Source: Cryobacterium lactosi
Lineage (GTDB): Bacteria; Actinomycetota; Actinomycetes; Actinomycetales; Microbacteriaceae
Assembly (NCBI RefSeq): GCF_004403945.1
Contig: NZ_SOHM01000035.1
Location: 1 to 64,000, forward strand
Reading direction: 5' to 3'
Length of the DNA: 64,000 nucleotides
Position 1 is the first letter of the stretch. Every line of letters starts with the position of its first letter. The notes under the pieces were generated by a model. It was not told the DNA's origin, made no database searches, and worked only from the letters and a program-made list of their open reading frames with translations. Position numbers and translations under genes: made by a program. Below, piece by piece: positions 15,048 through 22,966 of this stretch.

Positions 15048-16301
15048 TTGACCACCCTGAGCCCGCTTCGCCGCACCGGCAGCGCCGCGCGCGGTACCGG
15101 CCCGGCCGCGCGGCCCAGAGTGACCGGGCGGCTGGTCTTCCTGCTCTGCGGCGGTATCGCACTGCTCGCCGGCCTCGACGGCGCCCTGCTGCTGCTCGGC
15201 CTGGCGGCGCCCGTCGACAGCACCCGGCTCAGCGCGGTGCACGGCCCGCTGATGGTGTTCGGTTTTGTCGGCACCGTGGTCGTGCTCGAGCGGGCCGTGG
15301 CCGTGCGCCGTGGCTGGGCCTACCTCGCTCCAGGCCTCCTCGGCGCCGGCGGTCTTGCCCTCATCTCGCCGCTGCCGGTGGTCGTGGGCCAGGCGGCCCT
15401 GGTCGCCGGCAGCATCATGCTGCTGGCCGTCTACGCCGAGATCTGGCAGAAGCAGGGCTCGGTCTCCACCGCGGTGCAGGTGCTTGGCGCGCTCGCCGGC
15501 CTGATGGCCACCATCTTCTGGCTGCGCGGCATCGGCATCCCGCAACTCGCCCCGCTGCTCATCCTGTACCTGGTGCTCACCATCGCCGGCGAGCGCCTCG
15601 AGCTGTCCCGCATCTCGCCCACCGTCAACCGTCGGGCCGAGGGGTGGATGCTGGGCATCAGCCTGGCCCTCAGCTTCGGTTCGGTCGTGGCCCTGGTCTG
15701 GCCGGTGGCCGGCTACCCCCTGCTCGGTACGGGGATGCTGGCCCTGGTGGCCTGGCTGTTCAGGCACGACATCGCCACCCGCATGGTGCGCTCCACCGGG
15801 CTGCCCCGCTACATGGCGTGCTGCCTGTTGGCCGGCTACGGCTGGCTCGTCGTGGTCGGCGGCATCTGGCTGCTGCAGGGCCCGGTGTACTCCGGCCCCG
15901 GCTACGACGCGATGATGCACGCCGTGTTCCTCGGCTTCGTGATGTCGATGATCATGGCGCACGCGCCCACCATCCTGCCCGCCGTGCTGCGCCGGCCGCT
16001 GCCCTACCGGCCGGTCATGTACCTGCCGGCGGCGCTGCTGCACGTCTCGTTGCTGGCCCGGGTGCTGTTCGGCGACGCCTACGGTTGGCCGGTGCTGGTG
16101 CAGTGGGGTGGGGTGTTCAACATCGTGGCTGTGCTGCTGTTCGTGGCGATCGCCGTCATCTCCGTCGTGCGCGGAACCACCGCGCTGCCGGCCCGAACGG
16201 TGCCGCGCGGAACGCCGAAGCAGAGCGGGGCCCAATCGCCCGCCGCCGCGGCGCAGAAGATCACCGGGACGCGACCGGCATCGCGAGGGTCGCTGCTGTG
16301 A
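15048..16301 (+). CDS. NnrS-like multi-pass membrane protein (nitrite/NO cluster)
   Basis: A 417-residue, highly hydrophobic protein with about 11-12 membrane helices. The HGPLMVFGFVGTVVVLERAVAV segment near residue 65 and the HAVFLGFVMSMIMAHAPTILPAV stretch near residue 300 contain paired His residues that match NnrS-type haem/copper membrane proteins linked to NO metabolism. A TTG at 15048 is the first codon after an in-frame stop; no good ribosome-binding site is seen, and a GTG at 15120 is an alternative. The Ala/Pro-rich last 35 residues are probably disordered. Its TGA overlaps the GTG of the nitrite reductase fusion. Confidence 0.75.
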   Translation: MTTLSPLRRTGSAARGTGPAARPRVTGRLVFLLCGGIALLAGLDGALLLLGLAAPVDSTRLSAVHGPLMVFGFVGTVVVLERAVAVRRGWAYLAPGLLGAGGLALISPLPVVVGQAALVAGSIMLLAVYAEIWQKQGSVSTAVQVLGALAGLMATIFWLRGIGIPQLAPLLILYLVLTIAGERLELSRISPTVNRRAEGWMLGISLALSFGSVVALVWPVAGYPLLGTGMLALVAWLFRHDIATRMVRSTGLPRYMACCLLAGYGWLVVVGGIWLLQGPVYSGPGYDAMMHAVFLGFVMSMIMAHAPTILPAVLRRPLPYRPVMYLPAALLHVSLLARVLFGDAYGWPVLVQWGGVFNIVAVLLFVAIAVISVVRGTTALPARTVPRGTPKQSGAQSPAAAAQKITGTRPASRGSLL

Positions 16302-18979
16302 AAGACAAGCTCTGGCACATCGTCTCGGGCAGCTTGGTGCCCGCCTGGCTGGCCGCCGCGGTGGTCCTCACTGTGCTGCACCGCCAGCTGCCGTCCTCGG
16401 GATGGCTGCTGGTGCACCTGCTGCTGCTCGGCGCCGTGAGCACGGCCATCCTGATCTGGAGCCAGCACTTCGCCGACACCCTGCTGCGCCGCAAGGCCCT
16501 CGGCCACCGCCTCTCGCTCGGCCTGCGACTGACGGCACATACCGTCGGCGCCGTCGCCGTCATGACGGGGATGGTCGTCGGCTGGTTCTCGCTCGTGCTG
16601 GTCGGCGGCGTCCTGGTGGGGCTGAACGCTCTGGCCCACGCCGCCGTGATCGCGGGCCAGACCCGTGGCGCTATGCCGGGCCGGTTCGCCCCGTTGGTGC
16701 GCTACTACGTGGCCAGCGCCGTGATGCTGGCGGCCGGCGTGACCCTGGGTATCCTGATGGCCCGCCTCGACGGCGGCGGCGAGGACTACGAGCGCCTGTT
16801 CATCGGCCACCTGGCGCTCAACCTGCTCGGCTGGGTGGGCCTCACCGTGATCGGCACCATCGCGCTGCTCTGGCCCACAGTGTTGCACACCCGTATCGAG
16901 GGTGGCACCGTCGCGGACGGCAGCACCCTGGCGGTGCTGGCGGGCGGCCTCGGCCTCGTCGCGCTCGGCTGCCTCGCCGACCTACGCCTGATCGTCGCGC
17001 TCGGCGTTCTGGTCTACCTGGCGGCCCTGGGCCGGGTGCTCTGGGAGGGTGTCGGGCACCTGCGCCGGGCGCCCGCCGTCACCTTCGCCGCCTGGAGCCT
17101 GGGCGCCGCGCAGGTCTGGTTCGCGCTCTGCACCCTCGGGTTCGGCCTGCAGGTGGCGCTCGCCCCGAACTGGACGGCCGCCGCCGCCGGCGTCGAGACC
17201 CTGGTGCCGTACTTCGCGATCGGCTTCGCCGCGCAGATCCTGCTTGGGGCGCTCAGCCACCTTGTGCCCGTGGTGCTCGGCGGCGGCCCGGCCGCCCTCA
17301 AGGCCACCGCCGCTGAACTCGACCGCGGCGGCCTGTTCAGGGTCGTGGTCGTCAACGGCGGCCTGGCCCTGTTGCTGCTGCCCGTCTCGAGCACCGTCAC
17401 GGTGGTGTTGTCGATGCTGGTCGTGGCCACCATGGCCGGCTTCCTGGTGCTGTTCACCCGGGCCCTCCGCGCCAACCGTCGGGCGCGCGCCCTGCCGCTC
17501 GTGCGCGTGGCGCCGGGCGAACGACCCCCGCACGGCGAGCGGCCGCGTATGACCGGGCGGATGCTCGCGGCCGCGAGCGTGCTGCTGCTCACGGTGACCG
17601 TGGGCATCGTGGTCGACCCGGCCTCGGTGGGCCTGTCGACGGTGTCGACCCAGGCCGCCGGCTCCGCTGCCGTCGCCGGGGCGACCGGGCACACCACCAC
17701 GGTGGCCGTCGACATGGTCGGCACCCGCTTCGTACCCGACCGCATCGAGGTGCCGGTCGGCGACGAACTGGTGATCACGCTCACCAACAGCGACGAGATG
17801 GTGCACAACCTGGTGCTTGAATCCGGCCTGGTGTCGGGATCGCTCGACCCGGGCGCGTCCGAGACCGTGCGGGTGGGTGTGATCGGCGCGAGCGTGGACG
17901 GCTGGTGCTCGATCGCCGGCCATCGGCTGCTGGGCATGGAGATCAGCATCGTGGCCGTGGGCGCCGACGCCTCGGTGGGCGACGCATCCGAGGGCAGCGA
18001 CAACACGACGATGGACGGCAGGGACGGTATGGCGGGTATGGCCGCCGATGGCAGCCACACCGGCCACGACTCCGCCGCAACCGCCGCATCCGCAGTCGAC
18101 GACCTCGACCCGATGGCTGAACCCGACGCCGACTTCGCGGCACGGGACGCCACTCTGCCGCCAGCCACGGCCGCCACAGTGCACCGGCGCACCCTGATCG
18201 TGCGCAATGTGGAGACCGAGGTGGCCCCAGGGGTGACCCAGATGCTGTGGACCTTCAACGGGTCCGCGCCCGGTCCCACCCTGCGGGGCACGGTGGGCGA
18301 CGTGTTCGAGATCACCCTGGTGAACAAGGGCACGGTTGGGCACTCCATCGACTTCCACGCCGGCGACGTCGCCCCCGACGCAGTGATGCGCACCATCCAG
18401 CCCGGTGAGAGCCTGGTCTACACGTTCACCGCCACCCGGTCGGGCATCTGGCTCTACCACTGCTCCACCATGCCCATGTCGGTGCACATCGCCAACGGCA
18501 TGTTCGGCGCCGTCATCATCGACCCGCCGGGCCTGGCCGCGGTGGACCACGAGTACCTCGTGGTGCAGTCCGAGCTCTACCTCGGCGCGCAGGGCGGCGA
18601 GGTCGACGCCGTCAGGGTGGCGGCGCAGACCCCCGACCTCGTCGTCTTCAACGGCTACGCCAACCAGTACGCGGCCCGGCCGCTCACGGCCAGGGTCGGC
18701 GAGACCGTGCGGGTCTGGGTGCTGGATGCCGGCCCGAATATCGGCAGCGCCTTCCACGTCGTCGGCGGCCAGTTCCACACCGTCTACACAGAGGGCGACT
18801 ACTCACTCAAGGACGGCGGCAGCACCGGCACCGGCGGTTCCCAGGTGCTCGACCTCGCCGCCGCGCAGGGCGGCTTCGTGGAGCTCACCTTCGGCCAGGC
18901 GGGGCACTACCCCTTCGTGAGCCACATTATGTCGGATGCCGAGAAGGGCGCCCGCGGCATCCTCGAGGTGCTGCCCTAG
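16298..18979 (+). CDS. nirK: Fusion: NnrS-like membrane domain + cupredoxin + NirK-type copper nitrite reductase
   Basis: An 893-residue protein in three parts. Residues ~1-440: about 11 membrane helices, NnrS-like. Residues ~467-555: a plastocyanin-like cupredoxin with type 1 copper ligands in MVHNLV, DGWCSIAGHRLLGM. Residues ~625-893: two cupredoxin folds of NirK type with HSIDFHAGD (~681; catalytic Asp plus type 1/type 2 His), WLYHCSTMPMSVHIANGMFG (~720; type 2 His, type 1 Cys, His, Met) and FHVVGGQFHTVY (~819; partner His). All NirK copper ligands are present, so reduction of nitrite to NO is likely. A Met/His/Asp-rich linker (~560-620) may bind copper. The GTG overlaps the upstream stop. 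The domains suggest electron flow from membrane to cupredoxin to NirK. Confidence 0.88.
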   Translation: MKDKLWHIVSGSLVPAWLAAAVVLTVLHRQLPSSGWLLVHLLLLGAVSTAILIWSQHFADTLLRRKALGHRLSLGLRLTAHTVGAVAVMTGMVVGWFSLVLVGGVLVGLNALAHAAVIAGQTRGAMPGRFAPLVRYYVASAVMLAAGVTLGILMARLDGGGEDYERLFIGHLALNLLGWVGLTVIGTIALLWPTVLHTRIEGGTVADGSTLAVLAGGLGLVALGCLADLRLIVALGVLVYLAALGRVLWEGVGHLRRAPAVTFAAWSLGAAQVWFALCTLGFGLQVALAPNWTAAAAGVETLVPYFAIGFAAQILLGALSHLVPVVLGGGPAALKATAAELDRGGLFRVVVVNGGLALLLLPVSSTVTVVLSMLVVATMAGFLVLFTRALRANRRARALPLVRVAPGERPPHGERPRMTGRMLAAASVLLLTVTVGIVVDPASVGLSTVSTQAAGSAAVAGATGHTTTVAVDMVGTRFVPDRIEVPVGDELVITLTNSDEMVHNLVLESGLVSGSLDPGASETVRVGVIGASVDGWCSIAGHRLLGMEISIVAVGADASVGDASEGSDNTTMDGRDGMAGMAADGSHTGHDSAATAASAVDDLDPMAEPDADFAARDATLPPATAATVHRRTLIVRNVETEVAPGVTQMLWTFNGSAPGPTLRGTVGDVFEITLVNKGTVGHSIDFHAGDVAPDAVMRTIQPGESLVYTFTATRSGIWLYHCSTMPMSVHIANGMFGAVIIDPPGLAAVDHEYLVVQSELYLGAQGGEVDAVRVAAQTPDLVVFNGYANQYAARPLTARVGETVRVWVLDAGPNIGSAFHVVGGQFHTVYTEGDYSLKDGGSTGTGGSQVLDLAAAQGGFVELTFGQAGHYPFVSHIMSDAEKGARGILEVLP

Positions 18980-19683
18980 CCAACCGGCCGAGCAGCCACC
19001 GGCGCCGCTGCCACCCGAGACCGCTCGTGCACCAGCAACCCCCACACGATGAGCGTCTGGGCCGCGATGTAGGTGACCATGATCACAAAGTCCGCCAGGG
19101 GGATGCCGGCCTCCGGCAGAAACTTATTGATGGCCAGGACCGAGTCGGAGACGACGAAGAGCGCCCCGCCCCAGGCGACCCAGCGGTTGCACCGGGAGGC
19201 GAAGGCGGCCATCGCAGAGAGAACGACACCGTAGGCGATGACCGGGATCAGCAGCGCGCCGGTACTGGCGCCCAGAATCGTGAGCAACACGACGAGCCAG
19301 ACCACGTAGACGCTGGCCCACCATTGCACCCGCCGCTCGGCGAGTCGGGTGATGAAGAGCACCAGGTAGGCGATGTGCGCGAGCAGGAAGAAGACCAGCC
19401 CCACAACGAACCACCGGAGCGTGACGTCGCCCACCCAGGACAGCAGAAGCGCGAGAACGCCGAGCACAACGGTGGGCGAGCGACGTTCGGGTGCGCCCCA
19501 GATCAGACCGACCACCAACGCCGGCATGAGCAACGGCTTCGTCCACTCCACGACGCCGGGCAGCGACAACAGGATGGCGGCCAGGTGGACCAGGCCCACC
19601 ACGATTATCGGGAGCAGCACGACGACGGATGCTGCCGGCTGACCTGCATGGCGCTGCTGAACTGTACTGCGGGATTCGCGCAC
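18976..19683 (-). CDS. YhhN family membrane protein (lysoplasmalogenase-like)
   Basis: A 235-residue protein with about eight membrane helices. WTKPLLMPALVVGLIWG, LLLSWVGDVTLRWFVVGLVFFLLAHIAY and FVVSDSVLAINKF...YIAAQTLIVWGLL are the YhhN/TMEM86 landmarks, including the conserved GD and SD pairs. Characterised members hydrolyse the vinyl-ether bond of lysoplasmalogens. The GTG at 19683 is chosen because GAGGTGA lies 7 bases upstream; the much longer open frame upstream overlaps the next gene. Its stop overlaps that of the convergent nitrite reductase. It is the last gene of a three-gene operon with a membrane protein and an alpha/beta hydrolase. Confidence 0.85.
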   Translation of the reverse strand: MRESRSTVQQRHAGQPAASVVVLLPIIVVGLVHLAAILLSLPGVVEWTKPLLMPALVVGLIWGAPERRSPTVVLGVLALLLSWVGDVTLRWFVVGLVFFLLAHIAYLVLFITRLAERRVQWWASVYVVWLVVLLTILGASTGALLIPVIAYGVVLSAMAAFASRCNRWVAWGGALFVVSDSVLAINKFLPEAGIPLADFVIMVTYIAAQTLIVWGLLVHERSRVAAAPVAARPVG

Positions 19684-19709
19684 TTGCTCACCTCGATGGG
19701 GGACGGATG

Positions 19710-20483
19710 TCACCCACTGTACGCAGACGCACCCGCCGCACGCCCGCTTCCGGCCCCGGACTCGCCGCGTGAGCCGAGCCGGAGCAGCACGATTCCCGTC
19801 CAGACCACCCACACCCACTGCAGCAGCGCAGCCAGGTAGAGGCCGGGCAGAACGAACCGCAGCACTTCCGCGGCCAGCCCGAGCACGCCCACGGCCACGC
19901 CGAGCCAGCCGAGCAGACGCGGGAATACCCCACGGGTCATCACCAGCGCGGTCACCAGCAGCCCGATCATCGAGAGCGGTCCGGTGAAGGTCACCGTGGT
20001 GTTCTCCGCGATCACGGCCTCGGCGGCGGCCACGATGCCCGGCTGCTCCGCGGACGGCGCGCTCGCGTACCGGTCGCTCAGGGTCACCAGAATCAGCGAG
20101 CCGCGGGTGGAGACCGGGATCGCCAGCGACAGCGCAGGGGGCAGGGCGCCGAGCAGACCGGCCAGCAGCGCCCAACTGCGGCCGACCGGCGCCAGGGCGA
20201 TACCTATGGTGACGTAGACCAGCACCGCCAGGTAGCCGGGCAGAATCCACAGAATCTGCCCGGCGGTGTAGAGCACCCGATGGTCGGCGATGAACACCAG
20301 CGTGTCCAGACTTCCCGTCACCGGTGGTGGCGCCAGGGTATCGAGCACCACCGCGGTGAGCAGCACCACCACGTAGAGCAGCGCGGCCACGCCGCCCACT
20401 CGGTAGAGCGGATGCCACGAGTCGTGCCAAGCCGCCGCCGCCCGTGCCGCAGTTGGCGACGCCTGCTCAGCGCGTGACGTCAT
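19710..20483 (-). CDS. Six- to seven-helix membrane protein, DUF4386-like
   Basis: A 257-residue hydrophobic protein. Helices are evident at ~31-52 (VGGVAALLYVVVLLTAVVL), ~72-95, ~103-125, ~165-190, ~195-215 and ~220-240. The pattern LDTLVFIADHRVLYTAGQILWILPGYLAVLVYVTIG resembles DUF4386 proteins, whose function is unknown. The ATG at 20483 lies within the 3' end of the alpha/beta hydrolase gene (17-bp overlap), which supports co-translation. The C-terminal 15 residues are Gly/Ala-rich. Confidence 0.75.
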   Translation of the reverse strand: MTSRAEQASPTAARAAAAWHDSWHPLYRVGGVAALLYVVVLLTAVVLDTLAPPPVTGSLDTLVFIADHRVLYTAGQILWILPGYLAVLVYVTIGIALAPVGRSWALLAGLLGALPPALSLAIPVSTRGSLILVTLSDRYASAPSAEQPGIVAAAEAVIAENTTVTFTGPLSMIGLLVTALVMTRGVFPRLLGWLGVAVGVLGLAAEVLRFVLPGLYLAALLQWVWVVWTGIVLLRLGSRGESGAGSGRAAGASAYSG

Positions 20484-21348
20484 CACGGTCGGCGCCCGGC
20501 TCGAGGCGTCCGGCCGGCGAGCCGGCGCTGTCGGGCGGGTCGAGGAAAGAAAGCACATCGGGCAGGAACCGGGGATCCAACGCGGTGCCCAGGTGCCCGC
20601 GCCCGGGGTAGAGGGCCAACTCGCCGCGGGAGATACCGTCCGCCGTCTGGCGGAAGAGGTCGGCCGAATAGAACGCATCCCGGTCCCCTCCGATCACCAG
20701 GGTGGGGGAGACGATGTCAGCCAGCCGGGTCTGCAGGTCGAAGGCATCCTCGGCCCGGATGGTCGTCATCAGATCGGCCGTGGCGCGGGCGAAGTAGACG
20801 GTGCCGAACAGCCAGCCCAGCACCGCCAGCAGGCGTTTCGACCCGGCACCTGCGCCGGTCATCCGCATCAGCTCTGCCCCGGCGGCACGCGGGCGGCCGT
20901 CGAGCACGTCGTCGGCGACGTTCAGCTGGCTCTCCCGGCCCTCCTCGCCGAGCCGGTATGCCGCCGACACGATCACGAGCCGCTTCACCACGGCCGGATG
21001 GTCGGCGGCGAGCTGCAGCGCCACGCTGCCGCCGGTGGACTCCCCGACAACGTCGACGGGTTCGTCGAAGCGGCGCAGCATCGCGTTGGCGTAGTCGGCG
21101 GCGATGTCGGCCATCGTGGCGTCGGGGTCGAGGCCCGGCCGACGGTTTACCCACCAGACCCGGCGCGACCCGGCATACGGCAGCAGCTGCCGGGTCTGCA
21201 GCCGCCGGTCGGCGCCGGTGGGCAGCTCGTGGTTGGGCGTGATGCCGGGCAAGAACACCAGCGGTGGACCGGAGCCGACCGCCAGGAACGGCATCCCGCC
21301 CGGCCAGGTGCCGTAGACGCGGGGAGGCGGCGGGGCAGCTGGAGACAT
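20467..21348 (-). CDS. Alpha/beta-hydrolase fold protein
   Basis: A 293-residue alpha/beta hydrolase. The nucleophile elbow is GESTGG (Ser104), the acid is probably Asp in VIGGDRDAFYS and the base His in PGRGHLGTAL. The oxyanion region is VFLPGITPNHE. Substrate cannot be predicted; ester or lactone hydrolysis is usual. No signal peptide. It is the promoter-proximal gene of an operon with a DUF4386-like membrane protein and a YhhN protein. Linkage to a lysoplasmalogenase-like gene hints at lipid metabolism, as inference only. Confidence 0.85.
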   Translation of the reverse strand: MSPAAPPPPRVYGTWPGGMPFLAVGSGPPLVFLPGITPNHELPTGADRRLQTRQLLPYAGSRRVWWVNRRPGLDPDATMADIAADYANAMLRRFDEPVDVVGESTGGSVALQLAADHPAVVKRLVIVSAAYRLGEEGRESQLNVADDVLDGRPRAAGAELMRMTGAGAGSKRLLAVLGWLFGTVYFARATADLMTTIRAEDAFDLQTRLADIVSPTLVIGGDRDAFYSADLFRQTADGISRGELALYPGRGHLGTALDPRFLPDVLSFLDPPDSAGSPAGRLEPGADRDDVTR

Positions 21349-21451
21349 GAGAATGGCCCTTCGCTCGGGGGCAGATCGGCGCGCGGCGCTCGGAACGTAG
21401 CCGAGAGTAGCGCGGCCGGGTCTTTCCCGGCAGTGCCGGCGCTGCTCCCGG

Positions 21452-22966
21452 TCAGGCGGTGGGCAGCACCGCGATCAGCCGCAGTCGCTCGAGCACGACC
21501 TCGGTGTCGTCGGTGACGGTGAAGCCAGGGTCGCCGAGGAAGTCGCGGGTCTCGGCGCCGTGCCAGAACCCTTCGTGACCGGCCCGCCAGGCCGCCACCG
21601 ACTCGAAACCCTCACCCTCGTCGCGGGCATGGTCGAGATCGACGGCGCCGAGGCGCACCACCCGCACGTCGGTGGTCTCGATGATCGCCACCGGACGCCC
21701 GGCCGAGTCGATCAACACCTGCCGGCTGCCCGCCGTGGGCAATGGTTCGTTCTCGACCCCGTACTCGACGAGCAAGGAGGTGGTCGAGGTCTTCGACCCG
21801 GCCAGGATGGCGGCGACCAGGCGGTCGCGCAGCGGACCGGGGTAGCCGAACTCCGCGACCGGAAGGTCGGGGGACGGCGCCGCGGCCGCCGTCGACGGGG
21901 TCGACTCGACCTCTCCGGCACCGATCTTCAAGGCCTCGGCCGCGATCCGGGCCGTGGCGCCCACGTCGGTCATCCAGAGCGGCACGGCGGCGGCGCGGAT
22001 GCCGGCGGCCGCGAGAGCGGGCAGGGCCGCGGCATCCGTCTCGTCGACCAGCCAGGCGTCGAGCACGCCGCCCTGCCGGCGGGAGCCGTAGTGCAGCCCC
22101 ACCGCAAGCGCGGTGGTCTCCACGCCGATCGTGCTCAGGCAGGCGTCGGCCATGCCGCGCACGGCGGCGCCGGCGATGATCGGCGCGATCCCCACCACCC
22201 GGGCCGGGGTGGCGCGCAGGGCCTCGCGGATGCCCGGGATCGACAGGATCGTCCCGACCGACACGACGGGGTTCGACGGCGGCAGGATCACCAGGTCGGC
22301 GGTGAGGATGGCGTCGATCACGCCGGGCGCCGCGACGGCGTCGGCCAGGCCCAGCTGCACGAACTCGGTGACCGGCAGGGTGGCGCGGTAGCGCACCCAC
22401 CACTCCTCGAAGTGGATGAGGTCGCCGGCGCGGTGCTCGTCGGCGTCGGCGGCCAGCCGCACGTGGGTCTCCACGAACTGGTCGCTCATCGGCAGCAACC
22501 GGGCGCCGGGCTGCCAGCGGCGGCAGAGGAACTCGGTGGCGGCGCTGAGCGTGGCGCCGTTCCTCAGCAGGTCGGTGCGCACGATGTGGGTGGCCAGGTC
22601 GAGGTCGCCCAGGGTGAACCACGACCAGCCGCGGCCGTACGCGGCGATCTCGGTGGAGGTGCGCCGGGACTCGTCGGGCCGCCCCCAGCCCTGCTCCTCG
22701 CTGATGCCGCCGCCGAGGGTGTACATCACGGTGTCGAGGTCGGGGCAGATGCGCAGCCCGTCCAGCCACATGTCGTCGCCGGTGTTGACGATCACGGTGA
22801 CCTCGCTGGCCTGGACCGTCGCCGAGTTGCCGGAAAGTACCCCTTCCGCGCCGCCGAAGGGGACATTCGCAGCCAGTCGTGCGTCCTCGGACGCCAGGTG
22901 CTGCAACAACCCGCGGGTGAAGCGGGCGCCGCCGACGCCGCCGGCGAGAACTGTGACGCGGGTCAT
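21452..22966 (-). CDS. cofD: 2-phospho-L-lactate transferase CofD fused to a C-terminal ASCH domain
   Basis: A 504-residue protein, versus ~310-340 for ordinary CofD/FbiA. Residues 1-~345 are CofD: VTVLAGGVGGARFTRGL, VIVNTGDDMWLDGLRICPDLDTVMYTL, DADEHRAGDLIHFEEW, ADLVILPPSNPVVSVGTIL. It transfers the phospholactyl or phosphoenolpyruvyl group from the CofC product to Fo, giving (dehydro-)F420-0. After a Pro/Ala linker, residues ~368-504 form an ASCH-like domain (GPLRDRLVAAILAGSKTSTTSLL, RPVAIIETTDVRVVRLGAVD, ARDEGEGFESVAAWRAGHEGFW). ASCH domains are PUA-like folds proposed to bind RNA or nucleotides. I know of no standard CofD with this addition. Its ATG overlaps the transporter ATPase stop. 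Confidence 0.92.
   Translation of the reverse strand: MTRVTVLAGGVGGARFTRGLLQHLASEDARLAANVPFGGAEGVLSGNSATVQASEVTVIVNTGDDMWLDGLRICPDLDTVMYTLGGGISEEQGWGRPDESRRTSTEIAAYGRGWSWFTLGDLDLATHIVRTDLLRNGATLSAATEFLCRRWQPGARLLPMSDQFVETHVRLAADADEHRAGDLIHFEEWWVRYRATLPVTEFVQLGLADAVAAPGVIDAILTADLVILPPSNPVVSVGTILSIPGIREALRATPARVVGIAPIIAGAAVRGMADACLSTIGVETTALAVGLHYGSRRQGGVLDAWLVDETDAAALPALAAAGIRAAAVPLWMTDVGATARIAAEALKIGAGEVESTPSTAAAAPSPDLPVAEFGYPGPLRDRLVAAILAGSKTSTTSLLVEYGVENEPLPTAGSRQVLIDSAGRPVAIIETTDVRVVRLGAVDLDHARDEGEGFESVAAWRAGHEGFWHGAETRDFLGDPGFTVTDDTEVVLERLRLIAVLPTA

Noticed and set aside
16982..18778. 598-codon minus-strand open frame opposite the NirK fusion
   Set aside because: His/Gly/Asp-rich shadow of the copper protein; no ribosome-binding site or domain.
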